Shown: one piece after another, positions 10,183 through 17,641 of the stretch
Layout of the letters: the number at the start of each line of letters is the position of its first letter
How positions within the stretch are numbered: the stretch's first letter is position 1
Source: Pseudomonadota bacterium
GTDB taxonomy: Bacteria; Desulfobacterota; Binatia; Binatales; Binataceae
Reading direction: 5' to 3'
Assembly: GCA_021324455.1 (NCBI GenBank)
Contig: JAJPJA010000153.1
Location: 1-35,892, forward strand
DNA: 35,892 nucleotides
Position numbers and translations under genes: made by a program
The notes under the pieces: generated by a model
Databases searched by the model: none
Seen by the model: the letters and a program-made list of their open reading frames with translations, nothing else
What the model was told of the DNA's origin: nothing

Positions 10183-10206
10183 CTTATATCAAAACGATCG
10201 TTTTGA
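10183..10206 (-). promoter_or_regulatory. Operator palindrome plus extended -10 upstream of the amidohydrolase
   Basis: TCAAAACGATCGTTTTGA (10189-10206) is an 18-bp perfect palindrome. On the minus strand it runs into TGATATAAG, an extended -10-like element (10183-10191), about 85 bp before the amidohydrolase GTG. A repressor bound here would cover the promoter. Size and symmetry fit a TetR/AcrR-type or similar dimer, but no regulator gene is adjacent. Confidence 0.6.
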
Positions 10207-10233
10207 CCAGAGTCTTGAGGGGGCGGCGGCGTT

Positions 10234-10267
10234 GCCCGGCCCGTCGGCCGAAGGCGGCGGACCGGGC
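10234..10267 (-). terminator. Hairpin downstream of the first DUF6496 gene
   Basis: On the minus strand, GCCCGG pairs with CCGGGC and an imperfect inner stem closes on a TTCG tetraloop (UUCG in RNA). It starts 6 bp after the DUF6496 stop codon. No T-run follows, so termination is plausible but not certain. Confidence 0.45.
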
Positions 10268-10272
10268 GGCCG

Positions 10273-10614
10273 CTATTTCCGCTTACTCGATTGGCCGCGA
10301 CTGCGGCGCTTGCGCGCCGGCACTCTTAGGCCCGCGCGGCGCGCCTTGGACAATCCAATCGCAACCGCCTGCTTGCGGCTTTTGACCGTATGCTTGCCGC
10401 GTTCAGCATGCTCCATCTCCTTCTTGACGTACTTGCCCGCGCGCGTGGTCGCGGCTTTTCGCTTGCCGCCCCGCTGCGCGCTCTTGCCGCGGCTGTGAGT
10501 CCGCGAGCCGCGGCTGTTATTGTTGCGCGAGCTGCGCCTGGTGCTGTGGCTGCGGCCTGAGCTCTTCCCGCTGCGGCTGCTGTGCGAGCTCCTGTTGCGC
10601 CTGCGTTGTGGCAT
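10273..10614 (-). CDS. Lys/Arg/Ser-rich DUF6496 protein (first copy)
   Basis: 113-aa, extremely basic protein. The N-terminal half (about 1-60) is low-complexity Arg/Ser/Asn (RRSSRNNNSRGSRTHSRGK), and the C-terminal half holds the DUF6496-type motif: KYVKKEMEHAERGKHTVKSR then KQAVAIGLSKARRAGL (about 62-97), followed by a basic tail. It resembles small nucleic-acid-binding or histone-like proteins; binding is inferred from composition only. Start chosen at ATG 10612-10614 because GGAGG lies 6 bases upstream; an in-frame ATG four codons earlier lies before that site. A second copy of the family lies at 11919-12371. Confidence 0.82.
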   Translation of the reverse strand: MPQRRRNRSSHSSRSGKSSGRSHSTRRSSRNNNSRGSRTHSRGKSAQRGGKRKAATTRAGKYVKKEMEHAERGKHTVKSRKQAVAIGLSKARRAGLRVPARKRRSRGQSSKRK

Positions 10615-10971
10615 GTAAACCTCCATTTCCGGCGTCCGGAAGTGCGTTCATAGCGTTAAACTGCTTGCTCGGACGGGTTGCGCTGAGCGTCCCGCCGGAT
10701 GTATCGGATGAGGTGCGCGAACCCTCTAACAGGAGCAAAGCGCTTGCCACAATTGTGGTGGGGTTTGGCCGCGGCCTTGTATGCGGCGCAGCCTTGCTGT
10801 TCAATTTTGCGCCCGGAATCCGGTAAAAATTCAGGTATGACTAAAGACGGCTGACCTTGCCGGAAACATACTCAGCCGGCGCCAAAATGACCGCCGCTGA
10901 GCTTGCCGGACAGCTGGTCCGGTTGACCGCGGCGCGGCGTCCAAATACTGAAAAACCCAGCGAGGCAAAAC
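10615..10971. other. Divergent intergenic region with a 12-bp palindrome
   Basis: 357 bp between the first DUF6496 gene (-) and the FAA-hydrolase gene (+); it must hold both promoters. The only clear structure is CCACAATTGTGG (10747-10758), a perfect 12-bp palindrome that could be an operator. No ORF with a ribosome-binding site was found, and no good -35/-10 pair was identified. Confidence 0.4.
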
Positions 10972-11820
10972 ATGAAACTGGCATCCTTCAAACGCGAGGG
11001 CAGGGCGGGTTTTGGCGCGGTGGTCGACGACGGGGTGATCGACCTGACCGCGAAAATCGATCGCATTGCCACACTCAAGGAACTGCTCGAAGCCCAGGCG
11101 CTGGATAAAGCGCGCGATTACTGCGCGCAGGCGCGGCCCGATTTTGCGCTCGGCCAATGCTCCCTGATGCCGGTCATTCCAGATCCCAACAAGATCATCT
11201 GTATCGGCGTCAACTACGCCGCGCACGGCGAGGAGGCCGGGGTCAAGACCACGCCCTATCCGGTTATCTTCCTGCGTCTGCCCGAAGTGCTGATCGGCCA
11301 CGGCGAACCCCTGATCAGGCCCAAAGTGTCGGAAGAATTCGATTACGAAAGTGAACTGGCGGTAATCATGGGCAAAGCCGGCAGCCATATCTCCGAAGCC
11401 GGCGCGATGTCCTGTGTCGCCGGTTATTCATGTTTCAACGACGCGTCGGTGCGCGACTGGCAGTTTCATACGCGGCAATTCGGGATGGGCAAGAATTTCC
11501 GCAACTCGGGACCGTTCGGTCCCTGGATGGTCACCGCGGACGAGTTCGGCGATTACCGCAAGCATACGCTGCGCACGCTGCTCAACGGCAAAGAGGTGCA
11601 GCGCACGACACTGGATCAGATGGTCTTCGACGTGCCCAGGATAATCAACTATGTATCGCAGGCGCTGCCGTGGCATCCGGGCGACGTCATCTCCACCGGC
11701 ACGCCCGCGGGAGTGGCGCGCTTCGCCAAGCCGCCGCGCTACATGAAAGCGGGCGACACCATCGAAGTCGAGATAAGCGGGATTGGCAGACTGTCCAATC
11801 CGGTGATCGACGAGACCTGA
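10972..11820 (+). CDS. Fumarylacetoacetate hydrolase family protein
   Basis: 282-aa enzyme of the FAA-hydrolase fold, which covers fumarylacetoacetate/fumarylpyruvate hydrolases, acylpyruvases and 2-oxo-hept-diene-dioate isomerases in aromatic-ring catabolism. A short N-terminal domain (1-70) precedes the core: IICIGVNYAAHGEE (75-88), the acidic metal ligands in DYESELAVIMGK (Glu126, Glu128), NDASVRDWQ (Asp157), GKNFRNSGPFGPW, and near the end GDVISTGTPAGVA. All expected divalent-metal residues are present. Exact substrate unknown. A GCGAGG lies before the ATG. It stands alone between the two DUF6496 genes. Confidence 0.92.
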   Translation: MKLASFKREGRAGFGAVVDDGVIDLTAKIDRIATLKELLEAQALDKARDYCAQARPDFALGQCSLMPVIPDPNKIICIGVNYAAHGEEAGVKTTPYPVIFLRLPEVLIGHGEPLIRPKVSEEFDYESELAVIMGKAGSHISEAGAMSCVAGYSCFNDASVRDWQFHTRQFGMGKNFRNSGPFGPWMVTADEFGDYRKHTLRTLLNGKEVQRTTLDQMVFDVPRIINYVSQALPWHPGDVISTGTPAGVARFAKPPRYMKAGDTIEVEISGIGRLSNPVIDET

Positions 11821-11918
11821 GCCGCTTCCAGTGTTCGCCAAAATTCGTGCGACTCACCGCCGGCGCGGGCTAAACTGATGGCAGGGATAAGCCCCGATCT
11901 CAATTGCGAGGTGTCGAT

Positions 11919-12371
11919 ATGCCTGAAGACGCGGTCCAGAAGGCACGCGAAGACGCACAGCAAGGCAAGGCGCCGTCCACGCAAGCGGGCGAGTTCGTGC
12001 GTGAGGAGATCGAACACATCCGCGAGGGCAAACATGGCGCCCGTTCAACCCAGCAGGCGATCGCGATCGGACTGTCAAAGGCGCGCCGCGCGGGGGTGAG
12101 GCTGGCGCCGCCCAGGGCCGCCAAAACCTCATCGCGCACCCGCCGCAAGGCCGCGCAGGAGCTCGCCGCGAGAGGTAAGAAAACCAAATCGGCGAAACGA
12201 TCGCGCGCGGTCAAGGGCGCTCTCAAGCGCGAAGGCAAGTCGGCCGCGTCGCGCACGGCGCTGGCGCGGCAGGCACGCGGCGCGGCCAAAGCTCGCACCG
12301 CCAGGCAGCGCAGCCAGGCGGCGCAGAAAGCGGCGAAAACCCGCGCGTCGCGGCGCAAAAGCCGCGGCTGA
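11919..12371 (+). CDS. Lys/Arg/Ala-rich DUF6496 protein (second copy)
   Basis: 150-aa, very basic protein. Here the DUF6496-type core is N-terminal: GEFVREEIEHIREGKHGARS followed by QQAIAIGLSKARRAGVRLAP (about 28-68), then a long Ala/Lys/Arg tail (KAAQELAARGKKTKSAKRS and similar repeats) like the tail of histone H1 or HU-type extensions. This suggests DNA or RNA binding, inferred from composition. Start set at ATG 11919 with GAGGTG 7 bases upstream; a TTG five codons earlier is less likely. The core is clearly homologous to that of the protein at 10273-10614, with the low-complexity region moved to the other end. Confidence 0.8.
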   Translation: MPEDAVQKAREDAQQGKAPSTQAGEFVREEIEHIREGKHGARSTQQAIAIGLSKARRAGVRLAPPRAAKTSSRTRRKAAQELAARGKKTKSAKRSRAVKGALKREGKSAASRTALARQARGAAKARTARQRSQAAQKAAKTRASRRKSRG

Positions 12372-12505
12372 CCATTGCGCGCCGAGTGGACCCTGTCCGG
12401 CTTTTGCCGCAGACTGTCCACCGCTTCGCCGCCTGATTTCTTTCGGCCGAACAATGGTTGGCCGCGGCGCGCTCGCGATTTCGCTTCCACGCCCCAGCCA
12501 GTGAG

Positions 12506-12538
12506 AAAAAGGGCCGCGGCCCTGACAGACCGCGGCCC
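12506..12538 (-). terminator. Intrinsic terminator of the OmpA-family gene
   Basis: On the minus strand, GGGCCGCGG (12538-12530) pairs with CCGCGGCCC (12519-12511) around a 10-base loop, followed directly by TTTTT (12510-12506). It begins 22 bp after the stop codon. This is the clearest Rho-independent terminator in the window. Confidence 0.85.
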
Positions 12539-12560
12539 GGCATCGCGACAGCAAGCTGCG

Positions 12561-13238
12561 CTATTGCGGTTGGGGCACCAGTTCCACCCGGCGGTTCTGG
12601 GCGCGTCCCTCGGACGTTCGGTTGGTCGCCACGAAATGGGTTTTGCCGTATCCGTGGGTTACCAGACGGCTGGCCGGGATGCCCTTGTCCTCCAGGTAGC
12701 GCGCCACGGCGTCGGCGCGCCGCTGCGACAGCTTCAGGTTGTAAGCGTAGCCGCCGATCGCGTCGCAATAGCCGTTGACGTCAACCGTGACGTTGGGATG
12801 CTTGCTCAGGATGTCAGCGGCTTCGTCGAGAATCGGGACCGCGTCGGGCCGGATGTTGGACTTGTTAAAGTCGAAATGCACGCCGCGCAGGATAATCCGC
12901 TCCTGGGGTGCCGGGGGCGGCGGCGGTGGTGGCGGCGGAGGCGGCGGAGCGGCGGCGGGCGGCGGCGGTGGTGGAGCTTCATGCGCGAGGAAATAGCCGA
13001 CGGTTCCGCCAATCAGCGCGCCGCCGACTACCCCGACCGGACATCCGATCGCGTAGGGAGTGGTATCGTCGTCATCCTGGGTAGCGGCGATACCGCAGCC
13101 GAGGGCGCCGCCGGCCAGGGCGCCGGTGGCAGCGCCGATCATCACGCCCCGTTTTTTCTCCGGAGACATGGCGCATCCGGAGAGCAAAATCGACACCAGG
13201 GCGGTCCAGGCCGAGAGCATGGCCAGTCGTCTGATCAC
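12561..13238 (-). CDS. OmpA-family lipoprotein with glycine-zipper and poly-proline linker
   Basis: 225 aa. Lipobox LLSGC puts the lipidated Cys at 22. Residues 30-105 are glycine-zipper-like (GVMIGAATGALAGGALG, GVVGGALIGGTVGYF) and probably membrane-associated. About 108-132 is an almost pure proline linker. The C-terminal OmpA domain (about 136-222) binds peptidoglycan: VHFDFNKSNIRPDA, VDVNGYCDAIGG, LSQRRADAVARYL and RAQNRRVEL. Such proteins tether the outer membrane to the cell wall. The start is GTG at 13236-13238, justified by AAGGAGG 7 bases upstream. A T-tract terminator follows. Confidence 0.93.
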   Translation of the reverse strand: MIRRLAMLSAWTALVSILLSGCAMSPEKKRGVMIGAATGALAGGALGCGIAATQDDDDTTPYAIGCPVGVVGGALIGGTVGYFLAHEAPPPPPPAAAPPPPPPPPPPPPAPQERIILRGVHFDFNKSNIRPDAVPILDEAADILSKHPNVTVDVNGYCDAIGGYAYNLKLSQRRADAVARYLEDKGIPASRLVTHGYGKTHFVATNRTSEGRAQNRRVELVPQPQ

Positions 13239-13341
13239 TTCAAACCTCCTTCAATCGTCTAAAGCACGGTCAAAAGACCTAAAAGCCGTTTTAAATTGTT
13301 CTCCGCTATAATGGTTAGGGCAACAAAAAAGGCGGGAGGAC

Positions 13342-13390
13342 TTGACGGCGGCAGGGGAGCCGCCTATATTGAGAATCAGTTTCAATCTCA
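13342..13390 (+). promoter_or_regulatory. bfd-bfr promoter with overlapping Fur-like box
   Basis: TTGACG (13342-13347) and TATATT (13365-13370) are separated by exactly 17 bases, an excellent sigma-70 promoter. Directly after it lies an imperfect 21-bp palindrome (13370-13390) with arms TGAGA and TCTCA and the inner words AATCA and TTTCA, very like Fur boxes in other Proteobacteria. The expected transcription start near 13377 falls inside the box, so a bound repressor would block it. This fits iron control of the iron-storage genes downstream. Confidence 0.7.
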
Positions 13391-13413
13391 GAATGCCAAC
13401 GGGCCCGCCACAG

Positions 13414-13620
13414 ATGATCCTTTGTCAATGCCAGGGTGTGACCGACGCGACCATTCAAGACCTCATCGAACAGGGCGCCTGCTCCTTGCGCGCGATCGTC
13501 AAGCGCTGCGGCGCCGGCCGCCGATGCGCTCCGTGCCGCGACGAAATCAATTCGATGCTCTGTCGCGCCAGCGCCGCCGCGGGCTATGATGACGTCAGCA
13601 GCGCGGCTTGCACGAGCTGA
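13414..13620 (+). CDS. bfd: Bacterioferritin-associated ferredoxin
   Basis: 68-aa [2Fe-2S] protein that passes electrons to bacterioferritin to release stored iron. The four cluster Cys fall at residues 4, 6, 38 and 41 (MILCQCQGVTD ... RRCAPC), the same numbers as in E. coli Bfd, which is why I choose the ATG at 13414. The ATG at 13393 would add seven residues and cannot be excluded; neither has a good ribosome-binding site. The GVTDATIQDLI helix is typical. It lies 37 bp before bfr in one operon under a Fur-like promoter. Confidence 0.88.
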   Translation: MILCQCQGVTDATIQDLIEQGACSLRAIVKRCGAGRRCAPCRDEINSMLCRASAAAGYDDVSSAACTS

Positions 13621-13657
13621 TTCGTCTTAACCGCCCGGATACCACGGAGCGTCGCGT

Positions 13658-14128
13658 ATGAAAGGTGATTCCCGCCTGATTGAAGCGCTCAACGAGATTC
13701 TCACCGCCGAGCTTACCGGCATCAACCAGTATTTCATCCACGCCAAAATGTGCGAGCATTGGGGCTACGAACGCATCGCCGACAAGGTGCGCGCCGAATC
13801 GATCGAGGAGATGAAGCATTCCGAAGACCTGATCGAGCGCATCCTGCATCTGGAGGGCGTGCCCAATCTGCAGCGTCTGGAAAAGGTCAAAGTCGGCGAG
13901 AAGGTTTCCGAGCAGTTCAAACTCGACCTCGAACGCGAAATCGCGGCGGTCGCGCGCTTCAACCGCACCATCGCGCTGGCCGTCCAACTGCATGACAACA
14001 CCACGCGCGAGATGCTTGAAGAGATGCTGGTGTCGGAAGACGAGCATCTGCACTGGCTGGAAACCCAGCTCGAACTGATGGGTCAGGTCGGCGAAGCGAA
14101 CTACCTGTCCCAGCAAATCCGCAAATAG
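13658..14128 (+). CDS. bfr: Bacterioferritin
   Basis: 156-aa iron-storage protein forming a 24-subunit haem-containing shell. All ferroxidase residues are present at standard positions: Glu18, Glu51, His54, Glu94, Glu127 and His130. The haem ligand Met52 is there too (SIEEMKH). The N-terminus MKGDSRLIEALNEILTAELT is the family signature. It is full-length, with GGAG before the ATG, and is second gene of the bfd-bfr operon. It converges on the GMC oxidoreductase gene, whose stop is 10 bp away, with no visible terminator between. Confidence 0.97.
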   Translation: MKGDSRLIEALNEILTAELTGINQYFIHAKMCEHWGYERIADKVRAESIEEMKHSEDLIERILHLEGVPNLQRLEKVKVGEKVSEQFKLDLEREIAAVARFNRTIALAVQLHDNTTREMLEEMLVSEDEHLHWLETQLELMGQVGEANYLSQQIRK

Positions 14129-14137
14129 ATTGATCGG

Positions 14138-15694
14138 CTAATCGGGCCCCTGACGGATCAGGTCCGCGATGCGCTCGCCGATCATCATCGTGGTCAGGTT
14201 GGTGTTGGCGCGCGGGCAATGCGGCATTATCGAGGCGTCGGCCACGCGCAGGTTGCGCACGCCATAAACCCTCCCGCACTGATCCACTACCGCCATCGGG
14301 TCGCGCTGCGGCCCCATTTTGCAGGTCCCGGAAATATGCTGGCAGGTTCCGGCGCTGCGCATGATAAAGTCGTCCAGCGCCGCATCGGAAGCGAGGTCGG
14401 CGTCGGTCGGAGCGATGCGCTCCTCGACGATGCCGGCGAAGGCCTTATGCTGGCTGAGCCTGACCGCCAGCCGCACCGCCTCGCGCATCCGGCGCAGGTC
14501 GAACTCGTCCTGGAAATAGCGATAGTCAATGAGCGGCTGCACGCCGGGGTCGGTTGAGGCCAGCCGCAGTTCGCCGCAATTCATCGACAGGTACAGCGCC
14601 GGACCGATCGAGATACCAATGGGCGTCACCTGGCCGTCGGTGCTGAACTGATGCGTCACCGAGGTCATCATCATCTGGATGTCGTTGCGATAAGCCGATC
14701 CGCTCGCGGTGTAGCGCAGCGCCATCTGGATCCACGGTCCGCGCGAGTTCAGCGGATAATCCTGTCTGGTGCGCAGGTTGACGAAGCTGTAGGGATGGTC
14801 GCGCAGGTTCTGGCCGACACCGGGCGAATCATGCACCAGCGCAATTCCAAAGCTGCGCAGATGCTCGCGCGGGCCGACGCCGGAGAGCATCAGCAGTTGC
14901 GGCGTCAGGGCGGCGCCGGCGCTGAGAACTATCTCCTCGCCCTCGACGGTGAACAGTTGGCCGCCGCTTTCGACCTCCAGGCCGGCGGCGCGGATGCCGT
15001 CGAACAGGATCCGGCGCACGGTGCAGTTGGCGCGGATGGTAAGATTGGTGCGATGGCGCGCCGGGTTGAGATATCCGATCGCCGTGCTGTTGCGGATGCC
15101 GCCGGGATTGTTGAAGGCCATCGGGCCTACGCCCGCGGCGTCGGGCAGATTATGGTCGGCGCAATCGGCGAAGCCCGCCGCGCGGCAGGCGTCATAAAAG
15201 GCTTTTTGGTCGGGCAGCCATTCCGCGCGGGTGGGCCGCCGCGCCTTTATCGGACCGCTGGCGCCGTGAAAATCGCTGCCGCCGAAATCCAGATCGGTTT
15301 CCAGCCTGCGGAAATATCGCAGACAGTGATTGAAACTCCACAGTTCGTTGCCCTGCGCCGCCCATGCGTCGTAATCCTCGGGCACGCCGCGGATGAACAT
15401 CGCGCCGTTGACCGCACTGCCGCCGCCGGCCACTTTGCCTACGAACGCAACCGTCCCGGTCCTGGCGGTAGCTTTGGCGTTCCAGCGCCGGATATGACGT
15501 TCGTCCATCCAGTTGTCGTAGGCGGGAGCGTAGCCGGGAAAACCCACCCGGACCACTTCGGGCATCGATTCAAGGTCGGCATAATCCGGCCCCGCTTCCA
15601 GCACCAGAACCGAGCGCTGCCGGTCCTCGCTGAGCCGGGCGGCAACGATTGCGCCGGCCGAACCGGCTCCCACCACGATGTGATCGTATTTCAC
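14138..15694 (-). CDS. GMC family oxidoreductase (choline dehydrogenase-like)
   Basis: 518-aa FAD enzyme of the glucose-methanol-choline family. The FAD-binding start is DHIVVGAGSAGAIVAARLSE (4-23) with LEAG; GMC signature 1 appears as VAGGGSAVNGAMFIRG; GMC signature 2 region as LSAGAALTPQLLMLSGVGP. The C-terminal catalytic region has CQHISGTCKMG (His about 453) and PRANTN (Asn about 496), followed by MMIGERIADLI. It oxidises an alcohol; the substrate is unknown and many soil paralogues exist. No signal peptide. Single gene. Confidence 0.93.
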   Translation of the reverse strand: MKYDHIVVGAGSAGAIVAARLSEDRQRSVLVLEAGPDYADLESMPEVVRVGFPGYAPAYDNWMDERHIRRWNAKATARTGTVAFVGKVAGGGSAVNGAMFIRGVPEDYDAWAAQGNELWSFNHCLRYFRRLETDLDFGGSDFHGASGPIKARRPTRAEWLPDQKAFYDACRAAGFADCADHNLPDAAGVGPMAFNNPGGIRNSTAIGYLNPARHRTNLTIRANCTVRRILFDGIRAAGLEVESGGQLFTVEGEEIVLSAGAALTPQLLMLSGVGPREHLRSFGIALVHDSPGVGQNLRDHPYSFVNLRTRQDYPLNSRGPWIQMALRYTASGSAYRNDIQMMMTSVTHQFSTDGQVTPIGISIGPALYLSMNCGELRLASTDPGVQPLIDYRYFQDEFDLRRMREAVRLAVRLSQHKAFAGIVEERIAPTDADLASDAALDDFIMRSAGTCQHISGTCKMGPQRDPMAVVDQCGRVYGVRNLRVADASIMPHCPRANTNLTTMMIGERIADLIRQGPD

Positions 15695-15844
15695 CTGTCA
15701 TCTCCTCGGACCGGCAGGAAAAGATAGCGCCGGGCAGAGCAAAGCGCGAGCGCCGGGCGGAGGATAAGGAGAGCCGCAGCGATTGCGGCGGACGGCGGCT
15801 TGTTTGTGGATCGAGAAATACAGGTGCACGCGCTCAGGCGAGCT

Positions 15845-15887
15845 TGCGGCATCGGACCGGCCTCGATCCGCCGGTCCCGATGCCGCA
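15845..15887 (-). terminator. Long hairpin downstream of the DUF1329 gene
   Basis: Seventeen base pairs with a single bulged C: TGCGGCATCGG/CCGATGCCGCA (outer, 11 bp) and ACCGGC/GCCGGT (inner, 6 bp), closed by an 8-base loop. It lies 17 bp after the DUF1329 stop on the minus strand. No T-run follows in that direction. Probably a terminator or 3'-end stabiliser. Confidence 0.6.
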
Positions 15888-15903
15888 GCCAACAACTGCC
15901 TTT

Positions 15904-17253
15904 CTATTGCATCACCTGCAGCATCCCACCCGGTGTCGCATAGCGGTTGAAATCCCAGTACTGCCGGGGAACTTCGTCGTTGATCTTGCCTTCGAACTGA
16001 ATCGTATGGCTGGCGTGGCCGTTTTGAAAATCGTACATGCTGAACTTGCCGTTGCCGGGACCGCCGATGCCGAGCACGACGCCGCCTTCGGAATGCTTCA
16101 TGGGTACGAACTCGGCTTCGTTGGATTTGTAGAATTTCCCGTTGCTGTCCCACAGGTCGGCGTCGAGCACCTGGAGCGTTTGGCGGTCGATATAGGCGAC
16201 CCGATGCGAGTAGCAGTAGCCGCCCTGCAGGCGCGGCACGCGCTGAACGTCGATCACCCATACCGGACGGTTCTCCCATTTGCCCACCTGAGGCTTGGGC
16301 CAGAACACGGGCTGATAGTAATTGCGCGGAGTCTTGTAAGCGGCGGTCTGATTGGTCATTGCGAGAATATACTGCTCGGAAAGCAGCCGGGCGGTGAAAA
16401 TCGGCGGCTGGATGTTCATTCCGCGGAAGTCGTCGGCGGTGAAGTCGGTGCCCACCGCCGGCGCGCAGCGCGCCGCCGAAGACAGGCGCAGCGAGCGCCG
16501 CAGCGCGGGAACGAACACGTAGGTTTCCGGCAGCAGCGCGGGGTCGTCAGAGAAGACCTGCAGCAGGTTGGTATATTTCGATTCCTCGGGCGACAATACC
16601 ACGACGTTCTGGGTCATCAGGTAATGCTGATAGCCGGGCAGCGATTTGGGTTTATCGGCTTCGGACAGATGGTTGACCTTGAACCAGATTTCGACCGCCG
16701 AACTCTGGGTCTTGTTGCCGAACCGATCGATGTTCCATCCCCCGCGCTCGGGATCGTCGTAGCCCAGGTTATAAGCCAGATAAGGAATGTAGGCATAATA
16801 CTGATCGTAGAGGATCTCCATCGCCGCATCGGGCCCGCCCGGATGCGGAAAAGGCATCCCGGCCACGTAGCCCGCGATTTCGAAACTGCCGTCGGCGGTG
16901 GGCACCAGGCGCGCCTGCTTGCCGTACTTTTCCGTGTCGTCCAGAAAAGTCTTGGGTAAAGGCATCGAGGTGGTGGGCCCGACGTCCATCTCCACGTCAT
17001 CAGGCATCGCCCAGTGCGTGGTGCGCATGAACAGCGTCTGCATGCCGTAGGACATGAAGTTTCTGTACTGCTGCCAGTTCTGCATCGTGATCTTCGTCCC
17101 CACCGGGACTTGCGCGTCGCTGTGTATCACCTGATGCGACGCGAATGCGTTCAGATCCAGGTGATCTTTGAGGACCAGTCCCTGAGCGCCGGCCAGTGCG
17201 GGTATGAACACAAAGAGCGCGGCCATTATGCAAACCGATCGATAGCTCGACAT
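15904..17253 (-). CDS. DUF1329 domain-containing exported protein
   Basis: 449 aa with a signal peptide (1-22, ending ALAGAQG), so it is periplasmic or outer-membrane associated. The body shows the DUF1329 pattern: Trp- and Tyr-rich beta strands, with RVPRLQGGYCYSHRVAYIDR and a C-terminal GGMLQVMQ. DUF1329 proteins resemble LolA/LolB-like folds and often sit with RND-type transporters in hydrocarbon or steroid degraders; here no transporter is adjacent. The frame is open to 17463, but the extra part is Arg/Pro-rich and non-coding in character. The ATG at 17251-17253 has a G-rich ribosome-binding site and directly begins the signal peptide. Confidence 0.87.
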   Translation of the reverse strand: MSSYRSVCIMAALFVFIPALAGAQGLVLKDHLDLNAFASHQVIHSDAQVPVGTKITMQNWQQYRNFMSYGMQTLFMRTTHWAMPDDVEMDVGPTTSMPLPKTFLDDTEKYGKQARLVPTADGSFEIAGYVAGMPFPHPGGPDAAMEILYDQYYAYIPYLAYNLGYDDPERGGWNIDRFGNKTQSSAVEIWFKVNHLSEADKPKSLPGYQHYLMTQNVVVLSPEESKYTNLLQVFSDDPALLPETYVFVPALRRSLRLSSAARCAPAVGTDFTADDFRGMNIQPPIFTARLLSEQYILAMTNQTAAYKTPRNYYQPVFWPKPQVGKWENRPVWVIDVQRVPRLQGGYCYSHRVAYIDRQTLQVLDADLWDSNGKFYKSNEAEFVPMKHSEGGVVLGIGGPGNGKFSMYDFQNGHASHTIQFEGKINDEVPRQYWDFNRYATPGGMLQVMQ

Positions 17254-17641
17254 ATTGCGATCCCCCAGGATTTCGCTGACCGCGTGTATTGCGCCGCGGT
17301 CGTTGCCGTTGACGATCGTCAGAGGTGAGGCGGGTAAGCCGCGCCGCGGCGGCGCGCGCTGGTCGGTTGCTCCGCGCGCATCCATCCGGGATCGTTTCAT
17401 CCCGCCGCCATCGGGCGTGTCCCGATACCCAATGCGGGCCGCGAAATTCCCCCTTTTGATCATGGCGCAATTCTACCTCAATCCTTTGCGCGCCGATAAT
17501 GGCGAAGCCCCTTCATATGGAAAAAAACGATGAAGAGAAAGGCGGCGGCGCGGACACTGGGGGCCTGATCCGGCGCTGGTTTGCGCAAGCGGCCCGATTA
17601 TTCTACAAGAGCACCAAATCCAACCGGCGGAGCGAACATCC
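17254..17641. other. Divergent intergenic region
   Basis: 388 bp between the DUF1329 gene (-) and an SDR gene (+). It must contain both promoters, but no strong -35/-10 pair was found; GATAAT at 17495-17500 is an isolated -10-like word on plus. Short open frames here have no family resemblance and no ribosome-binding site. Confidence 0.4.

Noticed and set aside
17499..17641. Short Lys/Glu-rich frame (MEKNDEEKGG...) before the SDR gene
   Set aside because: No ribosome-binding site or family resemblance, and the frame runs on into the SDR gene out of register.
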